Origin: Pseudomonas fluorescens NCIMB 11764
GTDB lineage: Bacteria; Pseudomonadota; Gammaproteobacteria; Pseudomonadales; Pseudomonadaceae
DNA length: 64,000 nt
Direction of reading: 5' to 3'
Assembly (NCBI RefSeq): GCF_000293885.2
Contig: NZ_CP010945.1
Coordinates: forward strand, 4,980,001 to 5,044,000
Shown here: positions 45,485 through 53,967 of the stretch, piece after piece
Position numbering within the stretch: position 1 is the first letter of the stretch
How the letters are laid out: each line of letters opens with the position of its first letter
Translations under genes and position numbers: made by a program
The notes under the pieces: generated by a model
The model's input: only the letters and a program-made list of their open reading frames with translations
The model's database searches: none
What the model was told of the DNA's origin: nothing

Positions 45485-45506
45485 GTGGGCATGTTTCAGT
45501 GCCCAC
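45485..45506 (-). promoter_or_regulatory. Hairpin beside the ribosome site of the 70-residue gene
   Basis: GTGGGCA/TGCCCAC with an 8-base loop lies directly next to the CGGAG of the 45474 start. It could influence translation or mark an upstream terminator. Confidence 0.4.
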
Positions 45507-45589
45507 AGAATCGATCAAAAAAGCCGTGACAACCACTCAAGGTTATCCATAGTAAGCATCAGCTTCGTTGATCATTAAGCCAGTCTATT

Positions 45590-45715
45590 TCAGCCTTCAA
45601 TAAAACTAATCATGCGCTCACGCGCTGCGTCGGGCTCGCCTGGGATGGGCGTTGCTGCCGATAAAATGGGGGTCGAATAGAGGAACAGAAGTGCCACGGC
45701 CAGACGCATCGCCAT
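45590..45715 (-). CDS. Possible tiny exported peptide, 41 residues
   Basis: The frame from the ATG at 45715 reads MAMRLAVALLFLYSTPILSA, a convincing signal peptide, then a 21-residue charged tail (ATPIPGEPDAARERMISFIE). AAGGA lies eleven bases upstream. It lies 115 bases from the other small exported genes on the same strand. Nothing identifies its role; short secreted peptides can be signals, toxins or assembly factors. It could also be chance. Confidence 0.4.
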   Translation of the reverse strand: MAMRLAVALLFLYSTPILSAATPIPGEPDAARERMISFIEG

Positions 45716-45829
45716 GCTGTCGATCCTTTTTATTAGAGAAGGAGTCAATAAGTCAGCGTCAAATTTAAACTCATGGCTATGTGATATCAAGCAATGCATT
45801 GATAGCAATATGATGCTGTCGTAAACGCG

Positions 45830-45907
45830 TTATGCAGGAGCGACATCACTCAGGCGTTCTCGAAGCTTTTCAGCTTGATCGGCGCAAGTGACTTCGCTCC
45901 TGCATAA
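45830..45907. repeat. Inverted repeat with 14-base arms
   Basis: TTATGCAGGAGCGA (45830-45843) and TCGCTCCTGCATAA (45894-45907) are exact inverted copies around 50 bases. The GCAGGAGCGA core is related to the REP units elsewhere, with altered ends. It lies after the stop of the 59-residue gene at 45927. Confidence 0.75.
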
Positions 45908-45926
45908 AGGGTGCAGGGCCAGGCTT

Positions 45927-46106
45927 TCAGGCTTGGGTTTTGTGATCCAGCGCGGCGTAGAAGTTGGCGCTCTGTTGCAGGTATTTCTGGGTGTAGCTTT
46001 GGGTGTGGGATTTTTTGTCGCTGATTTCAACGTTGGCGCTGGCAGGCAGAGCAACGGTGGCAGAAATAGCGGAAGCGGCGATTACAGAGAAAAGATTGAA
46101 GTTCAT
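45927..46106 (-). CDS. Small exported protein, 59 residues
   Basis: The ATG at 46106 has GAGGAA ten bases upstream. A clear signal peptide (MNFNLFSVIAASAISATVAL, cleavage after PASA) precedes a mature peptide of about 35 residues, NVEISDKKSHTQSYTQKYLQ..., rich in Gln, Ser, Thr and Tyr. The mature part is hydrophilic and probably helical. I cannot assign a family. Clear signal, start site and spacing support a real gene. It is the largest-spaced member of the small exported cluster at 45008-46106. Confidence 0.65.
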   Translation of the reverse strand: MNFNLFSVIAASAISATVALPASANVEISDKKSHTQSYTQKYLQQSANFYAALDHKTQA

Positions 46107-46233
46107 GGCGGTATTCCTCGAAGTCAGTTGGCTTGCTTGCCCGGTGGGGCCGTGAAGCAAACTTAACCGTCGAGGCTGGCGCCTTGAAATCTTTTGTAGC
46201 ATTAGCAGATATCAGCGTCATTAATAGAAGGAG

Positions 46234-46258
46234 GCAGGCCCCATCAACCGGGGCCTGC
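46234..46258 (-). terminator. Terminator of the lactonase gene
   Basis: A 9-bp stem (GCAGGCCCC/GGGGCCTGC) with a 7-base loop begins four bases after the lactonase stop and is followed on the minus strand by CTCCTTCTATTAA. Confidence 0.75.
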
Positions 46259-46261
46259 GGC

Positions 46262-47437
46262 CTATTGACGCACCACGAACTTGAGGTCGCTCGGGGCATC
46301 CATCGGCAGTTTCTGCACGGTTTTACCCAGCAGACCGCTCTTGGCATCGCGTTCGACCACGACAATCTGGTTGCTCTTCTGATTACCGATCAGCACGAAG
46401 CCGCCACTCGGGTCGAGGCTGAACTCGCGCGGGTGATCACCTTCCACCGAACGGCGTTGCAGCTCCTTGAGGTGGCCGGTGGCTGGGTCGATGGCAAACA
46501 CCAGCAGCTGATTGGCCGTTCCGCGATTGCTGACATAGAGGAACTTGCCATCCCTTGAGGCATGCAACGCCGCGGCCGCCTTGTCCGACGTCGGTTGCCC
46601 GGCCGCCAAATCGACCATCTGCGTTTGCTCGAGCGTGCCGTTCCGGTAATCGAACACAGCGACCTGCGCACTCATTTCCATGGTCAGCCAGGCGTGCTTG
46701 CCGTCCGCGCTGAACAGCAAGTGCCGCGGCCCGCTGCCGGGCGGCAATTGAACCGACGCCGGTGTCGCCGGGGTCAACGGCAAGTCCGGGTTGCCCTTCG
46801 GATCGAAACGATAGACGAAGATCTTGTCCGCCCCCAAATCATTGGAGAACACAAACTTGCCATCTGGCGAGGACACCGTCGAATGCACATGTGCCGACAT
46901 CTGCCGTTCGGGGTTGACCCGGCTGGACGGGTGACTGCTCATCTGAACGACGGTTTTGAGCTTGCCATCGGCGCCCACCGGCAACACCGCCAACGTGCCG
47001 CCCGGATCTTCAGCCACGGAGTAATTGCTGACGAACAAATGGCTGGCATCGCCGCTGAGGCTCGAATGGGTCGGCTCGTTGCCCAGGCTCTGCACCTGAT
47101 TGATCAGGCTCAGTTCATGGGTCTTCGAATCGATCGCATAACTGCTGACGCGCCCGACCGGGTCTTTCTGGCCAGGGCCGTTTTCGTTGACCGCGAACAG
47201 ATAGCGCTGATCGTTGGACAGGGTCAGCCAGGACGGGTTTTCACTCTTGACCACCTGCAGGGGCCTGGCGTCGATCTGCCCGGTGGCGCTGTCGAAATTC
47301 AGGCGGTAAATGCCCTGGCTCTGGCCGGCGGTGTACGACCCCACCAACAACTGATATTGATCGGCCGCTGCCGTCTGAACGCCCATGGCGCCGACGCTGC
47401 CAGCCATCAACAGTGGCCAGAGATTACGCATCCTCAT
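46262..47437 (-). CDS. ppgL: Periplasmic 7-bladed beta-propeller lactonase (PpgL-like)
   Basis: This 391-residue protein has a signal peptide (residues 1-25, ending TAAA-DQ) and the repeated YVSN/FVSN propeller pattern of the 6-phosphogluconolactonase (YbhE/Pgl) family: LFVSNYSVAEDPGGTL, FVFSNDLGADKIFVYRFDP, GPRHLLFSADGKHAWLTMEM and FLYVSNRGTANQLLVFAID. Secreted members such as P. aeruginosa PpgL hydrolyse glucono- and galactono-lactones in the periplasm. The start overlaps the upstream gene by 14 bases. A sugar-acid operon lies just upstream on the same strand, which fits a role making aldonic acids, although the two are separated by a REP. Confidence 0.88.
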   Translation of the reverse strand: MRMRNLWPLLMAGSVGAMGVQTAAADQYQLLVGSYTAGQSQGIYRLNFDSATGQIDARPLQVVKSENPSWLTLSNDQRYLFAVNENGPGQKDPVGRVSSYAIDSKTHELSLINQVQSLGNEPTHSSLSGDASHLFVSNYSVAEDPGGTLAVLPVGADGKLKTVVQMSSHPSSRVNPERQMSAHVHSTVSSPDGKFVFSNDLGADKIFVYRFDPKGNPDLPLTPATPASVQLPPGSGPRHLLFSADGKHAWLTMEMSAQVAVFDYRNGTLEQTQMVDLAAGQPTSDKAAAALHASRDGKFLYVSNRGTANQLLVFAIDPATGHLKELQRRSVEGDHPREFSLDPSGGFVLIGNQKSNQIVVVERDAKSGLLGKTVQKLPMDAPSDLKFVVRQ

Positions 47438-47720
47438 TCACTTCATCCTCGTCATCATCACCGCGGAAAGCGGTCATGCACACCAACCGATGCTCTCCGG
47501 AATTGCCGGTGATGACCCAGCTCTGCAAGGCAGGATCAAAGATCGCAGCCTGGATCTGCGCCGGGGTGAACTCCCAACGTTTTGCGGCACGGCCGTCCAT
47601 GCATTCGATGTGCAGGTTGTCGTCTTCATCGAGGGAGAATTCAAAGGCATGCAGCCCGTCGATTTCCACCATGTCGCAGTGTTCGAGGGTGCTGAGCAAG
47701 GTGTCGGTTGAGGCAGTCAT
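47424..47720 (-). CDS. Small conserved hypothetical protein, 98 residues
   Basis: This acidic cytoplasmic protein begins MTASTDTLLSTLEHCDMVEI at the ATG at 47720. The frame upstream of that lacks support. It contains EDDNLHIECMDGRAAKRWEF and SWVITGNSGEHRLVCMTAF, alternating strands suggesting a small beta-sheet fold, and ends in a poly-acidic tail (FRGDDDEDEVNEDA). The pattern resembles a Pseudomonas-restricted hypothetical family (DUF5629-like; not certain). Its 3' end overlaps the lactonase start by 14 bases, so the two are cotranscribed. Confidence 0.7.
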   Translation of the reverse strand: MTASTDTLLSTLEHCDMVEIDGLHAFEFSLDEDDNLHIECMDGRAAKRWEFTPAQIQAAIFDPALQSWVITGNSGEHRLVCMTAFRGDDDEDEVNEDA

Positions 47721-47810
47721 GGCAGTCAATCTTTGAAGGGGAAAGACGCAATGATAGCTTAATGTGGGGTTGCCTGAGTCGGGCGCAGAATGCATGTACA
47801 CCCCGAACAA

Positions 47811-47840
47811 CTGTGGCAGCGAGCCTGCTCGCTCCCACAG
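47811..47840. repeat. Single palindromic REP unit
   Basis: The palindrome has arms CTGTGGCAGCGAG and CTCGCTCCCACAG separated by a 4-base centre, 18 bases after the dioxovalerate dehydrogenase stop. It probably ends that operon. Confidence 0.85.
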
Positions 47841-47857
47841 TGATGGGTGTTTAGCCG

Positions 47858-49438
47858 TTAGAGGGCCTCACGCGAAGGCTGGCCATCCACCAACCGCTGA
47901 ATGCGCAGCGGATTGCCATTCTTCAAAGCCTCCGGCAGCAAGCTGTCCGGGTAATTCTGGAAGCACACCGGCCGCAGGAAACGGTCAATCGCCAGCGTGC
48001 CCACCGACGTGCCACGCGCATCGGACGTCGCCGGGTACGGGCCGCCATGGACCATCGAATCACACACCTCGACGCCAGTCGGATAGCCGTTGAGCAGGAT
48101 CCGTCCAACCTTCTGTTCCAGCAACGCCGTCAACTCACCGAACTGTATGAAATCGTCCAGCTCGCCAATGATCGTCGCCGTCAGTTGCCCGTGCAACCCG
48201 TTCAACGCGGCGCTGAGTTGCGCCTGATCCGCCACTTCGACAAACACCGTGGTCGGGCCGAAGACTTCCTCTTGCAGCACCTCGTCGCCATTGATCAGCA
48301 GGCTGACATCAGCCTTGAACAGTTGCGGCCGGGCCTGGTTGCCCTGTTGCGCCTGGCCGGCCAGATGCTCGATGCCCGGATGCGCGAGGAGTTTTTGCAG
48401 GCCTTTGCCATAGCTGCTCAACGTCCCGGCATTGAGCATGGTTTGCGCCGGCTGATCGTTGATCAACCCCGCCACCTGCTGCACGAATGCACTGAACTGC
48501 GGCGAGCGAATGCCAATTACCAGGCCAGGGTTGGTGCAGAACTGGCCACAGCCTTGAACCACCGAAGCCGTCAGGTCACGGGCGACGGTTTCAGCCCGGG
48601 CTTCCAGCGCCTGCGGCAACACGATCACCGGGTTGATGCTCGACATCTCGGCGAACACCGGGATCGGCTGCGCACGGGCTGCAGCCATGTCGCACAAGGC
48701 TCGACCACCCTTGAGCGAACCGGTAAAACCGACGGCCTGGATCGCCGGATGCTTGACCAGCGCTTCACCGACCCCGCCGCCGTAAATCATGTTGAATACA
48801 CCGGCCGGCATGCCGGTTTTTTCGGCGGCGCGGATGATCGCATCCGCAACCTGCTCGGCCGTCGCCATGTGACCACTGTGGGCCTTGAACACCACCGGGC
48901 AACCGGCGGCCAGGGCTGAAGCGGTGTCGCCACCGGCAGTGGAAAAGGCCAGGGGGAAATTGCTCGCGCCAAACACGGCAACCGGGCCGAGGCCGATGCG
49001 GTACTGACGCAGGTCGGGGCGTGGCAACGGCTTGCGATCCGGCAATGCCCGATCGATCCGCGCACCATAGAAATCACCGCGACGCAGGACCTTGGCGAAC
49101 AGGCGCATCTGGCCACTGGTGCGACCGCGTTCGCCTTGAATGCGCGCTGCGGGCAACGCGGTTTCGCGGCAAACCACGGCGACAAATTCATCGCCCAAGG
49201 CGTCGAGTTCGTCGGCAATGGCATCGAGAAATTGCGCACGGCGTTCGGCACTCAAGCTGCGAAACGCCGGGTAAGCGGCAGCGGCAGACGTGGCGGCGGC
49301 ATCCACTTCTTCCGGCGTGGCCTGGAGGAAATCGTAAGGCAACGCTTCGCCAGTACTGGCGTCGATGCTCTGGAGTTTGACGGCGCCGGCGGCACTGCGC
49401 TGGCCGCCGATGTAGTTGTGACCAAGAATCCGGGTCAT
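47858..49438 (-). CDS. 2,5-dioxovalerate (alpha-ketoglutarate semialdehyde) dehydrogenase
   Basis: This 526-residue aldehyde dehydrogenase oxidises alpha-ketoglutarate semialdehyde to 2-oxoglutarate, the last step of non-phosphorylative pentose and sugar-acid catabolism. The start at 49438 (MTRILGHNYIGGQRS) has AAGGAG seven bases upstream. The catalytic Cys is in QGCGQFCTNPGLVIG and the general-base Glu in PVFAEMSSINPVIVLP; this E-M-S-S-I-N-P motif is typical of the KGSADH subfamily. NAD(P)-binding residues lie in FGASNFPLAFSTAGGDTA. It is followed by a REP palindrome. The neighbouring dehydratase and FAH-family genes complete the pathway. Often named araE or ycbD. Confidence 0.92.
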   Translation of the reverse strand: MTRILGHNYIGGQRSAAGAVKLQSIDASTGEALPYDFLQATPEEVDAAATSAAAAYPAFRSLSAERRAQFLDAIADELDALGDEFVAVVCRETALPAARIQGERGRTSGQMRLFAKVLRRGDFYGARIDRALPDRKPLPRPDLRQYRIGLGPVAVFGASNFPLAFSTAGGDTASALAAGCPVVFKAHSGHMATAEQVADAIIRAAEKTGMPAGVFNMIYGGGVGEALVKHPAIQAVGFTGSLKGGRALCDMAAARAQPIPVFAEMSSINPVIVLPQALEARAETVARDLTASVVQGCGQFCTNPGLVIGIRSPQFSAFVQQVAGLINDQPAQTMLNAGTLSSYGKGLQKLLAHPGIEHLAGQAQQGNQARPQLFKADVSLLINGDEVLQEEVFGPTTVFVEVADQAQLSAALNGLHGQLTATIIGELDDFIQFGELTALLEQKVGRILLNGYPTGVEVCDSMVHGGPYPATSDARGTSVGTLAIDRFLRPVCFQNYPDSLLPEALKNGNPLRIQRLVDGQPSREAL

Positions 49439-49448
49439 GCATGTCTCC

Positions 49449-50441
49449 TTAAAGAGTGCCGATGGTGCCGGGCTCGAACGCCGCTGCAACCGGTGCAATA
49501 CCGTTGATCAACGGTGCGCCGAACTCGGCCTGACTGATTTCGAACACGTCACCCGGTCGGGTGCGGATACCGTCGGCAAAGGACAGGGTCGCGGTGCCGA
49601 AGAAGTGAATGTGCACGTCCCCCGGACGCAGGAACTGGCTGTATTTGAAATGGTGGTACTCGAGGTTTTCCAGGCTGTGGCACATGTTGGCCTCGCCGCT
49701 GAGAAACTCGTTCTGCCACAGCACTTCGCCGTTACGCAAAATGCGGCTGGTGCCCGCCAGATGTTCCGGCAGTTCACCGACCCGCAATTCCGGGCCATAA
49801 CTGCAACTGCGCAATTTCGAGTGGGCCAGGTACAGGTAATTCTTGCGTTCCATGACGTGGTCGGAGAACTCGTTGCCCACTGCGAACCCGAGGCGATACG
49901 GCTTGCCATCGTGGCCGATGACGTAGAGGCCGCTGAGCTCGGGCTCTTCGCCGGCGTCTTCAGCGAAGGGTGGCAGCGGGAACGGATGGCCGGGGCGCAC
50001 GACGATGCTGCCGTCACCTTTATAGAACCACTCTGGTTGTACGCCGGCCTGCCCCGTTGCCGGTTTGCCACCCTCCACGCCCCATTTGAAAATGCGCATG
50101 GTGTCGGTCATCGCCGCTTCGTCGCCGGCCTGCTGATGCATCTTGTCCCGCGCCGAGGCGCTGCCCAAATGGGTCAGGCCGGTGCCGCTGACAAGCATGT
50201 GCGCAGGGTCCGGATGGTCCAGCGGTGGCAGGATGCGCAGTTCGGCCAGCAGTTGTGCGTAGTCATGGCTGATGCCCAGGCCCAGGGTTCGTACCTGCTG
50301 CTCAAGATTGACGCCGGCCTCGATCGCCGCCAGTGCCACATCGCGCACCGTGCGCGCGTCTTGTACTTCACGGACCCGATCGTCCTCGACCACGCCGACG
50401 CGGCGCTCGCCGTTAATCAATTCGAATTGAACCAGACGCAT
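49449..50441 (-). CDS. FAH-superfamily GguC/AraD1-like sugar-acid enzyme
   Basis: This 330-residue protein belongs to the fumarylacetoacetate hydrolase superfamily. LVSGTGLTHLGSASARDKMH (about residues 83-102), MRIFKWGVEGGKPATGQAG, and RLGFAVGNEFSDHVMERKNY with SKLRSCSYGPEL mark the catalytic pocket and its acidic metal ligands. Members encoded beside KGSADH and arabinonate dehydratase are named AraD1 or GguC. They are thought to convert 2-keto-3-deoxypentonates toward ketoglutarate semialdehyde, as XylX does in Caulobacter. The exact reaction is inferred from context. AGGAGA lies upstream of the ATG. The dehydrogenase starts ten bases after its stop. Confidence 0.85.
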   Translation of the reverse strand: MRLVQFELINGERRVGVVEDDRVREVQDARTVRDVALAAIEAGVNLEQQVRTLGLGISHDYAQLLAELRILPPLDHPDPAHMLVSGTGLTHLGSASARDKMHQQAGDEAAMTDTMRIFKWGVEGGKPATGQAGVQPEWFYKGDGSIVVRPGHPFPLPPFAEDAGEEPELSGLYVIGHDGKPYRLGFAVGNEFSDHVMERKNYLYLAHSKLRSCSYGPELRVGELPEHLAGTSRILRNGEVLWQNEFLSGEANMCHSLENLEYHHFKYSQFLRPGDVHIHFFGTATLSFADGIRTRPGDVFEISQAEFGAPLINGIAPVAAAFEPGTIGTL

Positions 50442-50506
50442 GAGACTTCTCCTATTGTTCAGAACACCACGGCCCTATGGCAGCGGCGGTGATTGTTTCT
50501 TTCTTG

Positions 50507-51829
50507 TCAGGTGCGGGTGGCACCACGTGCGCTGGCAGCAAACTGGTCGGCCGGCAGCACATGCTTACGCTCCAGCAACCGATAAACCACGCCGGTCAAC
50601 ACCAACCCGAACACCATCACCCCCGAAAGGAAGTACAACCCCGACGCCAGGTTCCCGGTGTATTCCTTCAGCGCACCAATCACGAACGGGCCGATGTAGC
50701 CGCCGAGGTTGCCCACCGAGTTGATCAACGCAATCCCCGCGGCCGCGCTGGCGCCGGCAAAGAACCGGCCCGGCAAGGTCCAGAACACCGCCGTGCAGGA
50801 GAACAGAGCGAACGCCACCAGGCACAACGCCGCCAGTTGCAGCACCGGCACCGTCAGCCAGGCGCTGAGGAACAGGCCGATGGCACCCAGCACATAGAGC
50901 ACCGCCAGGTGGCCGTAGCGATCATTCAAGCGATCGGAACTGCGCGGAATGATCAGCAAGCCGATGATCCCGAAAATGTACGGCACCGATGACACGAAAC
51001 CGGTGACCAGGTCGGTGCCGCCGAACTGTTTGATCAGCGTCGGCAGCCACAGGCCGAGCCCATAAATGCTCAGGGTCACCGGCAGATAAAACAACGCCAG
51101 CAGCAACACGCGTTTGTCCTTGAGTGCATGCAACGGATTGCCATGTCGGGTCTGGCCGTATTCTTCCAGGTCTTTTTTCAGCTCGCCGGCCAGCCAGTCT
51201 TTCTCGGGCTGATCCATCCACTTCACCTGTTGCGGACCATCCGGCAGCCAACGCAGCACCGGCCAGGTCAGCAGGATCGCCGGGGTGCCGATGACGATGA
51301 ACAGCCACTGCCAGCCATGCAGGCCAAGAATGCCGTCCATACCCAGCAGGCCGCCGGACACCGGGCCGGTGATCAGCATGGCGATCGGTTGGGACAGGAT
51401 GAACAAGCCGAGGATCTTGCCTCTATGGCGAACCGGGAACCATTGGGTGATGTAGTACAGAACGCCCGGGAAGAACCCGGCTTCGGCGGCGCCCAGCAGA
51501 AAGCGCATCACATAAAAGCTGTGCGGTCCCTGGACGAACGCCATGCCGATGGTGATGGCACCCCAGGTGACCATGATCCGCGCAAACCAGCGCCGTGCGC
51601 CAAAGCGCTCGAGCATCAGGTTGCTGGGGATTTCCAGCAGGAAGTAACCAATGAAAAACAACCCGGCCCCGAGGCCGTAAGCCGCGTCGCCGATACCGAT
51701 GTCGGCGCCCATGTGCAGCTTGGCGAAGCCTACGGCGGAGCGATCCACATAGGCGATCAGGTACAGCAGGATCAGGAAGGGAATCAGTTTCAGCGTGATG
51801 CGACGTATAAGCCGCAGTTCCTGGCTCAT
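50507..51829 (-). CDS. MFS sugar-acid transporter
   Basis: This 440-residue carrier has twelve membrane helices and the anion:cation symporter (ACS) subfamily pattern: MSQELRLIRRITLKLIPFLI, DRSAVGFAKLHM, GAGLFFIGYFLLEIPSNLML and ERFGARRWFARIMVTWG. It should import a sugar acid with protons. A large cytoplasmic loop lies near residue 205-230. It is the first gene of the minus-strand unit. Its start at 51829 faces the dehydratase start 194 bases away across the operator region. The substrate, probably arabinonate or a related aldonate, is inferred from the pathway genes. Confidence 0.88.
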   Translation of the reverse strand: MSQELRLIRRITLKLIPFLILLYLIAYVDRSAVGFAKLHMGADIGIGDAAYGLGAGLFFIGYFLLEIPSNLMLERFGARRWFARIMVTWGAITIGMAFVQGPHSFYVMRFLLGAAEAGFFPGVLYYITQWFPVRHRGKILGLFILSQPIAMLITGPVSGGLLGMDGILGLHGWQWLFIVIGTPAILLTWPVLRWLPDGPQQVKWMDQPEKDWLAGELKKDLEEYGQTRHGNPLHALKDKRVLLLALFYLPVTLSIYGLGLWLPTLIKQFGGTDLVTGFVSSVPYIFGIIGLLIIPRSSDRLNDRYGHLAVLYVLGAIGLFLSAWLTVPVLQLAALCLVAFALFSCTAVFWTLPGRFFAGASAAAGIALINSVGNLGGYIGPFVIGALKEYTGNLASGLYFLSGVMVFGLVLTGVVYRLLERKHVLPADQFAASARGATRT

Positions 51830-51921
51830 GAGATCGGTCTCCGATTGTTGTTGTTATAGAACCTCGGGGGACACCTCTCGCGGAAAACCGCCAGGGCCAT
51901 CCCTCCGTTGAGCCCGACTAT

Positions 51922-51934
51922 ATAGTAATACTAT
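51922..51934. promoter_or_regulatory. Operator 1, FadR/GntR-type palindrome
   Basis: ATAGT-AAT-ACTAT has perfect 5-base arms around three bases. It fits the GT-N3-AC core expected for FadR-subfamily regulators. It lies about 90 bases upstream of the transporter start. Confidence 0.7.
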
Positions 51935-51997
51935 TTAAGCAAGCAACACTTCCAAAGCGGCGAAATTGCGCTTATGTTACACCTCAGCTCGAACAAT

Positions 51998-52010
51998 ATA
52001 GTCATACAAT
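51998..52010. promoter_or_regulatory. Operator 2, near-palindrome
   Basis: ATAGT-CAT-ACAAT repeats the operator 1 pattern with one mismatch, 14 bases before the dehydratase ATG, where a bound repressor would block transcription or elongation. Site centres are 76 bases apart. Confidence 0.65.
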
Positions 52011-52023
52011 AAGAGAATCGATC

Positions 52024-53760
52024 ATGTCTGATAAGAAACCCACCCTGCGCTCCGCCCAATGGTTTGGCACGGCCGACAAGAACGGCTTCATGTACCGCAG
52101 CTGGATGAAGAATCAGGGCATCGCCGACCACCAGTTCCACGGCAAGCCGATCATCGGCATCTGCAACACCTGGTCGGAACTGACCCCGTGCAACGCGCAT
52201 TTCCGCCAGATTGCGGAACACGTCAAACGCGGCGTGATCGAGGCCGGTGGTTTCCCGGTGGAATTCCCGGTGTTCTCCAACGGTGAATCGAACCTGCGCC
52301 CGACCGCCATGCTCACCCGCAACCTGGCGAGCATGGACGTTGAAGAAGCCATTCGCGGCAACCCGATCGATGGCGTGGTGCTGCTGACCGGCTGCGACAA
52401 AACCACCCCGGCCTTGTTGATGGGCGCAGCCAGTTGCGACGTGCCAGCAATCGTGGTCACCGGCGGGCCGATGCTCAACGGCAAACACAAGGGCCAGGAC
52501 ATTGGCTCGGGCACCGTGGTCTGGCAGCTCAGCGAACAGGTCAAGGCCGGCACCATCACCATCGATGACTTCCTCGCCGCCGAGGGTGGCATGTCCCGCT
52601 CCGCGGGCACCTGCAACACCATGGGCACCGCGTCGACCATGGCCTGCATGGCTGAAGCGCTCGGCACTTCCCTGCCCCACAACGCGGCGATACCGGCGGT
52701 GGATGCGCGCCGTTATGTACTGGCGCACATGTCCGGCATGCGTGCAGTGGAGATGGTTCGCGAAGACTTGCGGCTGTCGAAAATCCTCACCAAGGAAGCC
52801 TTCGAAAACGCCATTCGTGTGAACGCGGCCATTGGCGGTTCGACCAACGCGGTGATCCATTTGAAAGCCATCGCCGGGCGCATCGGCGTCGAACTGGACC
52901 TGGACGACTGGACCCGCATCGGTCGCGGCATGCCGACCATCGTCGACCTGCAACCGTCCGGGCGTTTCCTGATGGAAGAGTTCTACTACGCCGGCGGTTT
53001 GCCTGCGGTGCTGCGTCGCCTCGGCGAAGCCAACCTGATCCCCAATCCAAATGCCTTGACCGTCAACGGCAAGACCCTCGGCGAAAACACCAAGGACGCG
53101 CCGATCTACGGCCAGGACGAAGTGATCCGCACCCTCGACAACCCGATCCGCGCCGACGGCGGTATCTGCGTATTGCGCGGTAACCTTGCGCCGCTCGGTG
53201 CCGTACTCAAACCGTCCGCCGCCAGTGCCGAATTGATGCAGCACCGCGGGCGCGCGGTGGTGTTCGAAAACTTCGACATGTACAAGGCGCGGATCAACGA
53301 CCCCGAGCTGGACGTCGATGCCAACTCGATTCTGGTGATGAAGAACTGCGGACCGAAGGGTTATCCGGGCATGGCCGAAGTCGGCAACATGGGCTTGCCG
53401 GCCAAACTGTTGGCGCAAGGCGTGACCGACATGGTGCGCATTTCCGATGCGCGCATGAGCGGCACGGCGTATGGCACGGTCGTTTTGCATGTGGCACCGG
53501 AAGCGGCGGCCGGCGGGCCTTTGGCGACAGTGAAGGAAGGCGACTGGATCGAGCTGGACTGCGCCAATGGCCGGCTGCACCTGGACATTCCGGATGCGGA
53601 ACTGGCGGCGCGCATGGCCGATCTGCAACCGCCGCAAAACCTGATCGTCGGCGGGTATCGCCAGCTGTACATCGACCATGTGCTGCAGGCGGATCAGGGG
53701 TGTGACTTTGACTTCCTGGTCGGTTGCCGTGGTTCCGAGGTGCCACGCCACTCGCACTAA
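52024..53760 (+). CDS. IlvD/Edd-family sugar-acid dehydratase (arabinonate-type)
   Basis: This 578-residue iron-sulfur dehydratase converts an aldonate such as L-arabinonate to its 2-keto-3-deoxy acid. The cluster ligands are Cys56 in TWSELTPCN, Cys124 in LLTGCDKTTP and a third Cys near 197 in SAGTCNTMGTASTMA. The catalytic serine is in ISDARMSGTAYGTVVLH near residue 480. The N-terminal RSAQWFG and W-x-x-N-Q-G segments are those of sugar-acid rather than branched-chain members, close to the Rhizobium L-arabinonate dehydratase. It is divergent from the transporter and probably repressed through the two operators. Xylonate or fuconate are alternative substrates. Confidence 0.93.
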   Translation: MSDKKPTLRSAQWFGTADKNGFMYRSWMKNQGIADHQFHGKPIIGICNTWSELTPCNAHFRQIAEHVKRGVIEAGGFPVEFPVFSNGESNLRPTAMLTRNLASMDVEEAIRGNPIDGVVLLTGCDKTTPALLMGAASCDVPAIVVTGGPMLNGKHKGQDIGSGTVVWQLSEQVKAGTITIDDFLAAEGGMSRSAGTCNTMGTASTMACMAEALGTSLPHNAAIPAVDARRYVLAHMSGMRAVEMVREDLRLSKILTKEAFENAIRVNAAIGGSTNAVIHLKAIAGRIGVELDLDDWTRIGRGMPTIVDLQPSGRFLMEEFYYAGGLPAVLRRLGEANLIPNPNALTVNGKTLGENTKDAPIYGQDEVIRTLDNPIRADGGICVLRGNLAPLGAVLKPSAASAELMQHRGRAVVFENFDMYKARINDPELDVDANSILVMKNCGPKGYPGMAEVGNMGLPAKLLAQGVTDMVRISDARMSGTAYGTVVLHVAPEAAAGGPLATVKEGDWIELDCANGRLHLDIPDAELAARMADLQPPQNLIVGGYRQLYIDHVLQADQGCDFDFLVGCRGSEVPRHSH

Positions 53761-53792
53761 CCCCCTGAGAACTCTGCAACCGCAACAGAACC

Positions 53793-53878
53793 TGTGGCGA
53801 GGGAGCTTGCTCCCGTTGGGCCGCGAAGCGGCCCCAATACTCACACCTGCGTTTTCTCAGACAGGCTCCCTCGCCACA
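53793..53878. repeat. REP-type inverted pair
   Basis: TGTGGCGAGGGAGCTTGCTC (53793-53812) faces a shorter copy ending GGCTCCCTCGCCACA (53864-53878). The right arm has lost several inner bases. It lies after the dehydratase stop and before the regulator gene. Confidence 0.85.
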
Positions 53879-53967
53879 AGGCATTCGCAGATTTCGAATC
53901 TGATGAATGCCCGCCACGCCTGCTATCATGCGCGGCACCTCCATCGCACAGGATCGCGCCGTTCCCC

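Noticed and set aside
53794..53967. N-terminal extension of the FadR-type regulator
   Set aside because: It begins inside a REP element; such REP-derived leaders (ARELAP-like) recur in several frames here.
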